A stretch of DNA of 64,000 nucleotides, taken from positions 72,516,019 to 72,580,018 of the forward strand of contig CM063500.1 in assembly GCA_032207245.1 (NCBI GenBank), written 5' to 3'. This document shows positions 50,766 to 63,829 of this stretch, piece after piece; within the stretch, counting starts at the first letter, position 1; the number at the start of each line of letters is the position of its first letter. A program made the position numbers and the translations under genes. This DNA is from Pardosa pseudoannulata. Taxonomy: Eukaryota; Arthropoda; Arachnida; Araneae; Lycosidae. The notes beneath the pieces were generated by a model. That model did not search any database and was not told where the DNA came from. It was given only the letters and a program-made list of their open reading frames with translations.

Positions 50766-51157
50766 TGATAAGGTTTTTGTCTTATCACAAAGGGAAGTTC
50801 ATACCGATAGATTCGGTCAGTCATAGACTGGTAGAAGAATGAAAAAACATTGTCGGAAAAAGACAATGGAATTTTTAGATCAAACTGGCAACAACTCTGA
50901 AGAAAATCTGTCCGCAAAACCTGTATATCGGTATTAAATAGTTGCCTGTGCCAACCAATCATGATTTACTTTAAATTCTAGTGGATGAATCCGATGGCGT
51001 AGTTGAACAGTCATGATCTATTTTGGTTACTTATAAAACCGGAAGGTATCAATAGGGGAAACAATAATTTCACTAAGGGGGGTAGAAAATGATAGAATCT
51101 CGAAAATTATTTCAGGATAAGCATAATTATGTTGGTTAATTTTTAGGATAAGAATGT
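50766..51157. other. No supported feature
   Basis: Contains unclassified sequence; nothing matched elsewhere in the window. Confidence 0.4.
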
Positions 51158-51158
51158 C

Positions 51159-51206
<48 letters not shown>
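51158..51206. repeat. (TA)n microsatellite
   Basis: About 24 TA units adjoining the TGTAAT start of the next candidate element. Confidence 0.95.
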
Positions 51207-51208
<2 letters not shown>

Positions 51209-51591
51209 ATCTTCCAGGAACCACTGGCCCCTAACTTTACACTTAAAAACTCATTTTAAAATTGCCCCTATTATTTTCCTCAGCCCGGGCATGCTGGGCT
51301 GCCAAGTGTCCCGCTAACCGTCCGTTAGAAAGAAGCACATCATTTGTCGTGGCCGAACTTAACTTTTATTTCATCCTATAAAATTGCACAGAATCCAGAG
51401 ACGTCTGAACCTGACGGTGTCAGAACGCTATCTCTCAGTAATAGTAATGCCAACCTTCTGCGAGAGACGGCTAAAACCCGTGTGTGTGAAAAATGCTGAA
51501 GCACGTGTTATTTGCTTATAGAAAGTAACCTTTGACTGGAGCCATCTGTAAAGTGTGGCGTCTCAGATGAATATTATAGCTGATCATTACA
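51205..51591 (-). mobile_element. Possible solo LTR
   Basis: Ends TGTAATCTTCC and GATCATTACA form a TGTAAT/ATTACA inverted pair. On the minus strand a GGATGAAATAAAAGTTAAGT segment looks like an LTR polyadenylation region. A GC-rich hairpin CAGCCCGGGCATGCTGGGCTG is at 51282-51302. No target duplication is visible because one edge lies in a TA tract, so this is tentative. Confidence 0.28.
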
Positions 51592-51827
51592 GATTTTTCC
51601 TATGAGAGTTATAACTTCCTAATTAAAATGCCAGCTATATCATTTTCTGTTTTGGGAATCATAAAAAGAATTTCGGGATTCGGCTGAAGGAATGAAAACA
51701 TCCTCGTTTAAATTGGATGGCTGGGAAATATGGTTAATATAAAGAGAAGAACTAAAGATCTAGAATAATGAATGGGGAAAAGGGATAATTTTGGAATACG
51801 CTTTAGGGATTAGATATTGATATTATT

Positions 51828-52950
<1,123 letters not shown>

Positions 52951-53090
52951 AGCACATTGTGTGAAAGAGCATTTCGCAGCGGAATTGTACCGAGAGCGGG
53001 CGTTCTGTGTGTAAATTTAGTTATTCTGTTAAATCTAAATAGATCAAAAATTAACCAAGCTTAATTAAAACCTTAACCAACCTTAAAATT
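52951..53090 (-). mobile_element. Fragment of repeat X right end, minus strand
   Basis: AGCACATTGTGTG, CATTTCGCAGCGGAATTGTA, GAGAGCGGGCGTT and GTAAATTTAGTTATTC are the reverse complement of the X right end at 62340-62462. This copy outside the tandem cluster shows that X is a dispersed element with the same terminus. Confidence 0.78.
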
Positions 53091-53339
53091 AACAAACCTA
53101 GATATATCCGCAATTAGCTCAAGCATTTCATATTGCTTAAACAGCAACGAGTTGAAACTTACAATTTCATCGGAACTTCTTGGAAGGGTAAGGAGAAAAG
53201 AAACAAAACATCGAAGCCAAAAATTTCGTCCTCGCCTGTCTTTATACTATTTCAATCAGTTCGGCAGCCAGGTAAGCCCCGCTTTTGCTATGCTTGACGT
53301 CATAGCTTCCGAAGTGCTGATACACTGTACTTTACATAT

Positions 53340-53560
53340 CTAACATCTTTTACCTACGCGGTACTCGTCAAGGGAAAGGTGCACCCCGTCGCCTTTCGTG
53401 GGCCGTGGAAAGATTACTTCCCACCTACACGATCTTACAAAATACACCTGTTGGAAGAGCAAAACCCATTCCAATATATTGGTCTTGTTATTGAAACAAC
53501 AGGAAGACTGACTCCAGCTTCGGTTTTGCGCTGTCATCGATCGATTTTACAAGCAATTTT
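53340..53560 (+). mobile_element. SINE B fragment followed by a truncated CCCTTTC MITE
   Basis: GGTACTCGTCAAGGGAAAGG and GCACCCCGTCGCC match the SINE B 3' body. CCTTTCGTGGGCC then begins sequence matching the MITE at 37418-37659 through ACAAAATACACCTGTTGGAA, GAAGACTGACTCCAGCTTCG and TGCGCTGTCATC. The right inverted repeat is missing. It may be an insertion at the same SINE position, but TTAA is not retained. Overlapping short frames on both strands are not conserved with the other copy. Confidence 0.6.
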
Positions 53561-55133
<1,573 letters not shown>

Positions 55134-55865
55134 TGGATGCAACCCGTGAACCATCGCTCAAGGTCACCATGAAGACTAGTAGTGGATTGGTGAGAAATTG
55201 GAAATAGTGTGGAGGCTACATTGCATTTAACTTTCCTCGTCAGACAATCAGTTCTCTATAACACGCAATTCCATAATTTTGCCTTTATTTGGAGCTTAAA
55301 GTGTACTGGAGAATATCTTCAGTATAATTTAATTTCCAAAAACCAAATCACTGTCAGACAGTGGCCAAATGATATCACCCTGCATTTCAGCACCGGAATT
55401 ACTAGGTTCGAATCCTACTGCAGACATGGATGTTCATAGCCGTTTGTAATCGGCTATAAGCAGTAGGTTTCAGTATCATTAGCTTTCGTATAGCAAACAA
55501 TTAACCGGACCAAATATAGATAAATAAACTCAAATAAAGAAAGATAAGAAAATACCTGTATTTCTACCTATTATACTTTTTACTTAGAGGCGGCAGGATA
55601 TAACATATTAACACATTGTTGACCGGCAATTTTACTGAAAATTTACCTCATATCACCGGCTATTAGCACAATTTGATTCATTATCAGTCTGACAATCAGA
55701 TAAAGCATCGAGATATAGATATGAGGTCTCTTGCATTACGTTAAAATGGAATGAGAGATATTTTGTCATATATCTTTCATGGTAACACAATGGGAGTTGT
55801 CGTCAGGATGCCAAGATTATTGCATTACGTTAAAATGGAATGAGAGATATAGATATGAGGTCTCG
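55134..55865 (+). repeat. Block P: truncated relative of repeat Y
   Basis: The block repeats 57927-58500 closely (ATGGATGCAACCCGT, CCATGAAGACTAGTAGTGG, CTCTATAACACGCAATTCC). It includes SINE A sequence at 55357-55510 (B box GGTTCGAATCC at 55404) and the left part of the TTAA MITE (TTAACACATTGTTGACCGG at 55607). It then jumps to the far part of Y (GTCATATATCTTTCATGG, GGAGTTGTCGTCAGGATGCC), with a local duplication of GAGATATAGATATGAGGTCTC at 55711 and 55843. Confidence 0.85.
55357..55510 (+). mobile_element. SINE A copy in block P
   Basis: A degenerate head AGTGGCCAAATGATATCACC, the B box GGTTCGAATCC, then GGATGTTCATAGCCGTTTGT and TAAGCAGTAGGTTTCAGTAT. It is paralogous to 58150-58308, 60825-60985 and 62790-62945, which moved with the larger block and did not insert independently. 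Confidence 0.72.
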
Positions 55866-55964
55866 AATTATTCTCTATTCGAAAAGTGCTTTTATATATT
55901 TAAAAATTTAAATTACTCCCTAAAAATTTGATGAAATATACGATGAGATAGCTATTATTTATGC

Positions 55965-57197
55965 TTAACCCATTAAAAGCAGAAAGTTTTAAACATTTTT
56001 TGTATAAAGCAATATTTTAATGTAAACAAACATAGACCAATATAATTATGCCTCTATAAAAATTAATTATTTCAATCTAAATTATTAGATATTTCCTTAC
56101 AATTAACCAAATGAGAAAAAACGGCCCTTACAGGCAAATAATGAGAAAAGGTCAGATATACTTGCATGTATTTAAATCCCATCTAAAAATTAATTATACA
56201 TTAAAAAAGAATATTATGTAACCGCATAACTTGTAACCGCATAATGAAAAAGTCAGAAATTAGGGAAGAGCAGTAATAAATGTTAATGTACTTGAAACTG
56301 ATGCTACGATATAGAATGGCTTAAGCAATTTATGCAAAATATATAATGTAGAATGTTTTGGATCATCTGTACATTTACCCATATTGTAACACACCAACTA
56401 AATATTTCTGTAAGTTATTAAAACTTAATCCATACATTAATATGGTGTAACTAAGTATATAAAACCAAAATTTTGAAAAAATATTTTTAATTTTTTATGT
56501 AATTGGCTGTCCTATGAATAGGACAACGGTCCATTACACTACTAAAACTTAACAAATATCACTTATATTGCATTAGGCTGATTCATAGATAAAATTTGGG
56601 GAAACAGTCAAAACAAAGTCCAACATTACATTTTAAGCATACTGTTGTAGGTTTTCTCTTGCAGTTATTGAACTGGCAGTAAGAGAGTAAGTTTATCTTG
56701 CAAAAAAATCTCCAATTTTCTGAATAGAATAGACATCTATTTACCCCTTGTTATGTCCAGATGTGTGAAAAGAATGAGAGCTATCAATGCAATATCGAAT
56801 TCATAGAAAAATAATCAGGATTGGACCGTCGTCTTAATTTTAGGGCACCTTTTTTATACTTACAAAATACACATGTAAAATATATTTTTCAACAAAAACT
56901 TTCAGCTACATTATTAGCTCTGTTTTTAAACTAAAAGTAACCTCCACAATGTTTAAATAATAATAATAATAAATATAAAATTAAAGATTAAAAAATGACA
57001 ATTTTTAAGAGGTTGCTGAAAATAAATTTTACAAAACAATATAATTTGATTTCTCAGTTTTTTTTGTTACTATGCTAAAGTGTGTCTATTTTAAAGGTGT
57101 TAAAATAAAATCCACTCAGAAAATATTTATAACTTTATTATTAAATGGAATTTTATTTGCTGTCCTGTTTATAGGACAGCGGTCCAATATGGGTTAA
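55965..57197. mobile_element. Candidate TTAA-flanked element, 1233 bp
   Basis: The left edge is TTAACCCATTAAAAGC and the right edge, on the other strand, TTAACCCATATTGGACCGC: TTAA plus CCCAT on both sides. Near the right end GCTGTCCTGTTTATAGGACAGC is a hairpin followed by GGTCC. The same hairpin-type motif GGCTGTCCTATGAATAGGAC then AACGGTCC recurs at 56505-56532, and a diverged inverted version GGACCGTCGTC at 56824. TTAACCC ends fit piggyBac-type transposons. No transposase is readable. The nine-base terminal match is short, so this remains a candidate. Confidence 0.42.
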
Positions 57198-57557
57198 TAC
57201 AAATCCCTATTTAATTAAAATGAGTACAGGGGATTGCCTCGTGCATTTTAAATTTTAAGTGCTTAAGCATATCATTAATACTCATACCATCTTAAATAAA
57301 ATAAATCATTTATTTTTATAAATAATGACGCATTTTATTTAAATTTAATTACGATGTATATGTATTGGATTGTTGATTAATTTAATTTTTTGATTTTTTG
57401 ACGATCTCAAGTAGTGCCATCTGTCTGTGATTAGATCAGAAGATAATATTAGTTACGTTGACTACAGCAAAGATAGTAATAAAAATCGATAACAGTACCA
57501 AAGAAGATCTATGTAAAGTTTAGTGATTCTACGAAAAACAATGTGTATTTTTTTAAA

Positions 57558-57558
<1 letters not shown>

Positions 57559-57612
<54 letters not shown>
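57559..57612. repeat. (TA)n microsatellite
   Basis: About 26 TA units in AT-rich sequence; the rest of 57198-57731 shows nothing else. Confidence 0.95.
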
Positions 57613-57618
<6 letters not shown>

Positions 57619-57731
57619 CACTTTTATATAGAGAGAGATTATTAGCTTCCAGGAAATACATTTTGTATTTCTTTTACGATTTTTTTTTCCAGTTACAATA
57701 TTTTCCAAATTTATAAAGTCCCCTGCACACT

Positions 57732-58001
57732 ATGATTCACTGCAAACCATTACTACCATCTGAAAGGGGTATGGCATATCGTGGTCAATGGTGGCAGATG
57801 ATGGCGGAGGATGGCTTCGAAAGCAGTTTTTCTCCGAATATCAAAGACAACCGGCCTGTGTTATCAAAATGCGCAGTAGATTATATGGATGCATCCACGA
57901 GCTCTGCTCATGTAGTGGCCAAGAGTATGGATGCAACCCGTAAACCATCGCTCAAGGTCACCATGAAGACTAGTAGTGGATTGGTGCGAAATTGGCCATA
58001 G
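57732..58001 (+). CDS. Unrecognised 89-codon open frame, doubtful
   Basis: The frame opens at ATG 57732 and reads a compositionally normal peptide with W-W near residue 20, a Met-Asp-Ala-Ser/Thr pair of short repeats (MDASTSSAH and MDATRKPSL), and a stop at 58001. Its last 25 codons are also open in block P (55134-55207, [18 protein letters not shown]). A pyrimidine-rich TTTTTTTTTCCAG at 57682-57694 could be a splice acceptor just upstream. I recognise no family, there is no signal peptide or membrane segment, and its end lies in duplicated repeat. It could be an old exon captured by the repeat, or chance. Confidence 0.2.
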   Translation: MIHCKPLLPSERGMAYRGQWWQMMAEDGFESSFSPNIKDNRPVLSKCAVDYMDASTSSAHVVAKSMDATRKPSLKVTMKTSSGLVRNWP

Positions 58002-58149
58002 TGTGGCGGCTACATTGCATTTAACATTCCTCGCCAGACAATCAGTTCTCTATAACACGCAATTCCATCATTTTGCCTTTATTTGGAGCTTAAAGTATAC
58101 TGGAGAATACCTTCAGTATAATTTAATATCCTAAAACCAAATCACTGTC

Positions 58150-58308
58150 AGATAGTGGCCAAATGATATCACCCTGCATTTCAGCACCATAATTACTGGG
58201 TTCGAATCCTACTGCAGACATGGATGTTCATAGCCGTTTGTAATCGGCTATAAGCAGTAGGTTCCAGTATCATTAGCTTTCCTATAGCAAAAAATAACCG
58301 GACCAAAT
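58150..58308 (+). mobile_element. SINE A copy in Y0
   Basis: Degenerate head, B box GGTTCGAATCC at about 58200, GGATGTTCATAGCCGTTTGT and TAAGCAGTAGGTTCCAGTAT. It is paralogous to the copy in block P. Confidence 0.72.
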
Positions 58309-58400
58309 ATAGATAAATAAGCTCATATAAAGAAAGATAAGAAAATACCTGTGTTTCTACTTATTCTACTTTTTACTTAGAGGCGGCAGGATGTGACGTA

Positions 58401-58781
58401 TTAACACATTGTTGACCGGCAATTTTACTGAAAATTTATCTTATGGCATCGGCTATTAGCACAATTTGATTCATAATCACTCGGACAATCAGATAATGCA
58501 TCCGCGTATAATTCATTGGAAGATTCTTCATTACGTTCCGTTATCGTTTTTTTTTCAATTTTTTTAATTATTAAATATTTTTTACAACAAAAGATTTGGC
58601 GGGTTTTATAAGCGAGAGAAACAGCTTGTGTTATACTAACCAACACTTGCACTGTATGGTCGCCAACAGAGAAAAAAAACAGCGATGCGAAATAAACGCA
58701 TCACGAGTTTACTCGTGGCTGGTCGGCAACGTTCAGCCATAAAAACACGAGTTAACACGTGACCGGTCAACAATGTGTTAA
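58401..58781. mobile_element. piggyBac-like TTAA MITE with subterminal repeats
   Basis: Both ends read TTAACACATTGTTGACCGG (right end on the other strand), 19 identical bases including TTAA. The paralogous site at 61081-61091 reads GTATTAAAAAAATAAGC with one TTAA, while here GTATTAAC...GTTAAAAAAAATAAGC has two, so the insertion and TTAA duplication are directly shown. Next to the right end the terminal sequence is repeated in diverged form: ACGAGTTAACACGTGACCGG (58747) and ACGAGTTTACTCGTGGCTGG (58703). Subterminal repeats are common transposase-binding sites in piggyBac elements. At 381 bp it cannot encode an enzyme. Confidence 0.9.
58425..58540 (-). pseudogene. Possible piggyBac transposase N-terminal remnant in the MITE
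   Basis: On the minus strand, ITERNEESSNELYADALSDC followed by PSDYESNCANS is an acidic, Ser-rich stretch with the ALSDxxSDxES pattern usual near the N-terminus of piggyBac transposases. The frame stops at 58425 and the catalytic domain is absent. Low-complexity acidic sequence is weak evidence by itself, but its position inside a TTAA element makes the reading plausible. Confidence 0.4.
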
Positions 58782-59589
58782 AAAAAATAAGCTATGGATA
58801 CATTGATTAAGCCTAATATAATGAAATTAAATGAGAATTGTTTTATATTTCCTTTACAACTTTACAAGTATATAATTAACATTTAAATCTCATTGCATAA
58901 CATTTAAAGTTCATACTCAGCAAATCATTTCTAGATAACGCCTGACTTCCCTTCTTTTGCCGTTATCGACGTCAATTCCAGGGTCAGCATTTTCGAATTT
59001 TTTACCAGCATGGGACAATACACAATGCCTTTTACTTCCAGAATTTTCATTTGACGCAGCGACACCACCTCCAAAACGCCGCCAAATTTTCCGCTGAACT
59101 CAAAGCAAGTCAGGATTGTCAGTCAATCACGAAGAAATTCAATAGGAGTGATAAATCACGCCAGTTAATAAGCGTCAGTTACATGCTGTCATATATCTTT
59201 CAGGCAACACAATAGGAGTTGTCGTCAGGATGCCATGCTCATTGTATTACATTAATTTGGAGAAGTAGGTGTCGATATGAGATATCGAACTGCTGCTTAC
59301 TCGACAGATGATTTAAAATATTTTTATAGTTATTCATAATAACTGTTATGCAAAACATATTTTATATTCTAGCCACTTTATGCTCAGTCTTTTAAGTATT
59401 TAATGTTCCCAAATAAAAATTATAATTATTTTAATTTTTATATTAGCTATGATTTTATGTTACATGTCATCAATACAAATGATATCTAAAAAATAAGGTA
59501 AATCATTTTCATAAACTAATAACGACTTTTATTTAAATTAAATTACGATATCAGCCAGAGCCAGTTTCCTTTGCAAATTACTGAAATCG

Positions 59590-60253
59590 ACACATTGTAT
59601 GCGGAACACGTACTAGTACGTTTTCTGATGATTAATACTTGAACGTGGGACACGTACTAGTATGTTTTCAGACGACTGATACTTGAGCGCGTATCACGTG
59701 CTAGTACAGGCTAGTGTAACAGCATAGTTTGTGGGTATAAAAATACCGGTATATACAGGAAAACGAAGCCGAATATTCTTGTCTACAACATAGATTCTGG
59801 AAAATTTTAGACAAATAAAAACTAGTTTTTACATCAGTCGATGCGGAACCACAGAACGGGAAGTTTGATTAAAAAATCAATTTAGATTTAAAATTAACTT
59901 TTCATTTATTCTTGCGAAAATAATACTATACATATGTATATTTATATATTATATATATATATGTGTGTTTGTATTCATATATATATATATATTTGTTTAT
60001 TTGTCTATTTATATATTTGTTTATATATTTCAATATAAAATACGAAAAGTTGGTTAAAAAATTAAATAATTTTCGATCTATTAAAACACTTATATTATTT
60101 CGATCTGTAAAAACTAGTTTTTAAATCATTCGATGCGGAACCAAAAAACGGGAAAGATGATTACAAAAATCAATTTAGATTTAAAATTAACTTTTTATTG
60201 ATTCTTTACGAAAATCATATTATATATATATATATATATATTTGTTATATATA

Positions 60254-60292
<39 letters not shown>

Positions 60293-60491
60293 ATTTATGT
60301 ATATATATATATATATTTGTTTATTTGTCTATTTATATATTTGTTTATATATTTCAACATAAATACGAGAAGTTGGTTAAAAAATTAAATAATTTTCGAT
60401 CTATTGAGATTTAGCTGAATAACTAAATTTACGCCCAAAACGCCAGATTCCGGTACAACTACGCTGCGAAATATACCCGCACACGTTTTAA
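59590..60491 (+). mobile_element. Repeat X copy X1 with internal duplications
   Basis: Left end CACATTGTATGCGGAACACG (its TTAA lost), right end ACCCGCACACG then TTTTAA. A GGAACACGTACTAGTACGTT motif recurs 52 bases later as GGGACACGTACTAGTATGTT and partly again at 59696; GTACTAGTAC is a palindrome. The middle is duplicated: TCGATGCGGAACCACAGAAC at 59838 and TCGATGCGGAACCAAAAAAC at 60130, each followed by a TA tract and TTTGTTTATATATTTCAA. This makes X1 about 325 bp longer than X2. TGGGTATAAAAATACCGG near 59732 is a TATA-box-like sequence. Confidence 0.8.
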
Positions 60492-61885
60492 TAGTGTGTT
60501 GAAGAATGGGTGTGTTGAAGCATGTATTTGCAGAGACCAAGATTTTTGGGGAGATTATTTAAAGAAATGGACAATAGAGTAAAGAAAAAGGAGATTATCG
60601 CATGTATCAACAGTTGAAATTCGCCTTCAGATACAATAAATGGTAAAATAATGGAGAATTACAAACTTTGTTGGAAAATGTTGTTGAAATTTCTTCTAGA
60701 CAATTATCACTGTGTAGTGTACACTTCAGGGTGACATATCTATCCTAAATTACATTACAAAGTTTAAATTGTACCGGATAATATCTCCGGTACAATTTAA
60801 TTTCCAAAAACCAAATCATCGTCAGACAGTGATCAAATGATAGTACTCTGCATTTCAGCACCGGAATTTGTGGGTTCACTTGTACTGCACACAAGGATGT
60901 TCATAGCTGTTGGCAATCAATTTTAAGAAGTACGTTCCGATCTCACTAGCTTTCGTAAAACAAAAAGCATACAGCAGTGTTACGAACCAAAAATAGATAA
61001 ATAAACTCAAACCGAAATAAAAAAATACTTGTGTTTCTACTCATTTTACTTTTTACTTACAGGCGGCAGGATATGAAATGTATTAAAAAAATAAGCTATG
61101 GACACATTGATTAACCCTAATACAATGGAATTAAAGGAGAATCGTTTTACATTTCCTTTACAACTTTACAAGCATATAATATTATCTCATTGTATAACAT
61201 TTAAAGTTCAAACTCAGCCAATCAATTCTAGATAACTCTTGACTTCCCTCCTTTTGCTGTTATCAGCGTCAGTTCCCGGGTCAGTATTTTCGAATTTTTA
61301 ACCAGTGTGTGACGATAGACAATGCTTTTTACTTCCAGAATTTTCATTTAAGAGAACGACACCACCTCCAAAACGTCGCCAAATTTTCCGCCGAACTGAA
61401 AGCTAATCGAGTTTGTCAGTCAATCACGAAGAAATTCAATAGGAGTGATAAATCACACCAGTTAATAAGCGTCAGTTACATGCTGTCATATATTTTTCAA
61501 GCAACACAATAGGAGTTGTCGTCAGGATGTCATGCTCATTGTATTACATTAATTTGGAGAAGTAGATGTCGATATATGTTATCGAACTGCTGCTTACTCG
61601 ACAGATAATTTAAAATATTTTTATAATTATTTATAATAATTCTTTTTTAAACATCTTTTATATTCTAGCTACTAAATGTCTAGTGTTTTAAGTATTTAAT
61701 GTTCCCAAATGAAAATTATATTTATTTTAATTTTTATATTAGCTATGATTTTATGTTACATATCATCAATACAAATGATATCTAAAATAAAATATACCAT
61801 TTTCATAAAATAATAACGCATTTTATTTAAATTTAATTACGATATCAACCATAACCAATTTCCTTTGCAAATTACGGAAACCGAC
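60492..61885 (+). repeat. Repeat Y, unit Y1 (empty site for the TTAA MITE)
   Basis: The unit contains GGGGAGATTATTTAAAGAAA, CACTTCAGGGTGACATATCT, a degenerate SINE A (60825-60985, GGATGTTCATAGCTGTTGGC), GGCGGCAGGATATGAAATG, then TATTAAAAAAATAAGC without the MITE, and the Y core. A 67-codon frame at 61309-61512 runs through the core. It is only partly open in Y2 and closed in Y0, so I do not call it a gene. Confidence 0.88.
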
Positions 61886-62182
61886 TTAACACATTGTATG
61901 CGAGACACGTACTAGTGCATTTTCTGACGACCTATGCTTGAGAGCGATTACGTACTAGTACAGGTCAGTGTAAAAACAGGGTTTGCTTGTGGGTACAAAA
62001 ATAACGGTATAAACAGGAAAACGAAGCCAAATGTTCTTGTCTACAACATAGATTTTGGAAAAATTTAGATAAATAATAACTAGTTTTTACATCAGTCGAT
62101 GCGGAACCACAGAACGGGAAGGTTGATTAAAAAAATCAATTTAGATTTAAAAAATAACTTTTTATTTATCCTTGAGAAAATG

Positions 62183-62245
<63 letters not shown>

Positions 62246-62462
62246 ATGTATGTATGTATATTTATATATTATATATATATATATTTGTTTACTTGTCTAC
62301 TGTATATTTGTTTATATATTTCAATATAAAACACGAAAGTTTGATTAAAATATTAAATAATTTTCGATCTATTGAGATTTAGCTGAATAACTAAATTTAC
62401 ACGCAAAACGCCCGCTCCTGCTACAATTCCGCAGAGAAATGTACCCGCACACAATGTGTTAA
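61886..62462. mobile_element. Repeat X copy X2, TTAA-flanked, 577 bp
   Basis: The best-preserved X: left TTAACACATTGTATGCGAGA and, on the other strand at the right, TTAACACATTGTGTGCGGGT, giving 16 of the first 19 bases as inverted repeat with TTAA at both edges. Internally it has one CACGTACTAGT motif, a second TACGTACTAGTAC, a TATA-like segment, a (TA)n(TG)n tract at 62187-62293 and the GAGATTTAGCTGAATAACTA block. The termini share CACATTGT with the MITE at 58401, suggesting related transposases. No coding capacity. Confidence 0.85.
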
Positions 62463-63829
62463 GCTATGGTGTGTTGAAGCATGGAAACACTGTATTTGCA
62501 GACACCAGACTTTTTGGGGAGATTATTTAAAGAAATGGACAATAGAGCAGAGAAAAAGGAGATTATCAAGTGTTTCAACAGTTGAAATTCGCCTTCAGAA
62601 AAAAATTAATGGTGAAATATTGGAGAATTACAAAATTTGTTGGAAAATGTTGTTGAAATTTCTTTTAGACAATTGTCACGTGTGTAGTGTACACTTCAGG
62701 GTGACATATCTATCCGAAATTACAAAGCTTAAATAGCACCGGATAATATTGCCAGTACAGTTTAATTTCCAAAAACTAAATCATTTTCAGACAGTGGTCA
62801 AATGATAGCACCCTGCATTTCAGCACCGTTCGCCTTCTACTGCACACAAGGATGTTCATAGCTGTTGGCAATCAATTTTAAGAAGTACGTTCCGGTCTCA
62901 CTAGCTTTCGTAAAGCAAAAAGCATACAGCAGTGTTACGAACCAAAAATAGATAAATAAACTCAAACTGAAATAAAAACACTTGTGTTTCCACTAATTTT
63001 ACGTTTTACTTACAGGCGGCAGGATATGAAATAATAAAAAATTAATTTATGGATACATTGATTAATCCTAATACAATGAAATTAAAGGAGAATCGTTTTA
63101 TATTTCCTTTACAACTTTACAAGCATATAACATTGTCTCGATGTATAACATTTGAAGTTCATACTCAGCAAATCAATTATAGATAACACCTGACTTCCCT
63201 CCTTTAGCCGTTATCAGCGTCAGTTCCCGGGTCTACATTTTCGAATTTTAAACCAGCGTGTGAAGATAGACAATGCCGTTTACTTCCAGAATTTTCATTG
63301 AGCGACACCACCTCCAAAACGCCGCCAAATTTTCCGTCGAACTGAAAACAAGTCGAGTTTGTCAATCAATCACGACGAAATTCAATAGGAGTGATAAATC
63401 AGGCCAGTTAATAAGCGTCAGTTACATGCTGTCATATATCTTTCAGGCAATACAATGGGAGTTGTCGTCAGGATGTCATGCTCATTGTATTACATTAATT
63501 TGGAGAAGTACGTGTCGATATGTGTTATTAAACTGCTGCCTACTTGACAGATAATTTCAAATATTTTTATAGTTATATAAAATAACTGTTTTGCAAAACA
63601 TCTTTTATGTTCTAGAAACTTTATGTCCAATCTTATGTTAAGTATTTAATGTTCCCAAATAAAAATTACATTTCTTTTAACTTTTATATTAGGTATGATT
63701 TTATGTAACATATCATCAATACGAATAATATCTAAAATAAGGTAAATCACTTTCATAAAATAATAAAGCATTTTATTTAAATTTAATTAAGATATCAACC
63801 AGTGCCAGTTTCCTTTGCAAATTACAGAC
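62463..63829 (+). repeat. Repeat Y, unit Y2
   Basis: It repeats Y1 with small indels (TTGGGGAGATTATTTAAAGA, CTTCAGGGTGACATATCTAT, SINE A remnant 62790-62945 whose B box is lost, GGCGGCAGGATATGAAATAA, Y core 63280-63520). A 93-codon frame at 63273-63554 overlaps the one in Y1 in part of its length. Neither has a recognised domain. Confidence 0.88.

Larger units (their letters stand above)
57921..59589 (+). repeat. Repeat Y, first complete unit (Y0)
   Basis: Order within the unit: GATGCAACCCGTAAACC, the SINE A piece, GGCGGCAGGATGTGACG, the TTAA MITE 58401-58781, AATAAGCTATGGATACATTG, then the core GCCGCCAAATTTTCCGC to AGAAGTAGGTGTCGATATGA, and AT-rich sequence to AGTTTCCTTTGCAAATTACTG, after which repeat X1 starts. 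Units Y1 and Y2 share this order but lack the MITE. Confidence 0.88.

Noticed and set aside
50585..50962. 125-codon minus-strand frame
   Set aside because: It spans a Tc1-like end repeat and a microsatellite, so it cannot be one gene; only the Tc1 remnant is meaningful.
61309..63554. Related frames in the cores of Y1 and Y2 as a conserved gene
   Set aside because: Lengths and stops differ between copies, Y0 and the 820-1320 copy are closed, and similarity is explained by recent duplication.
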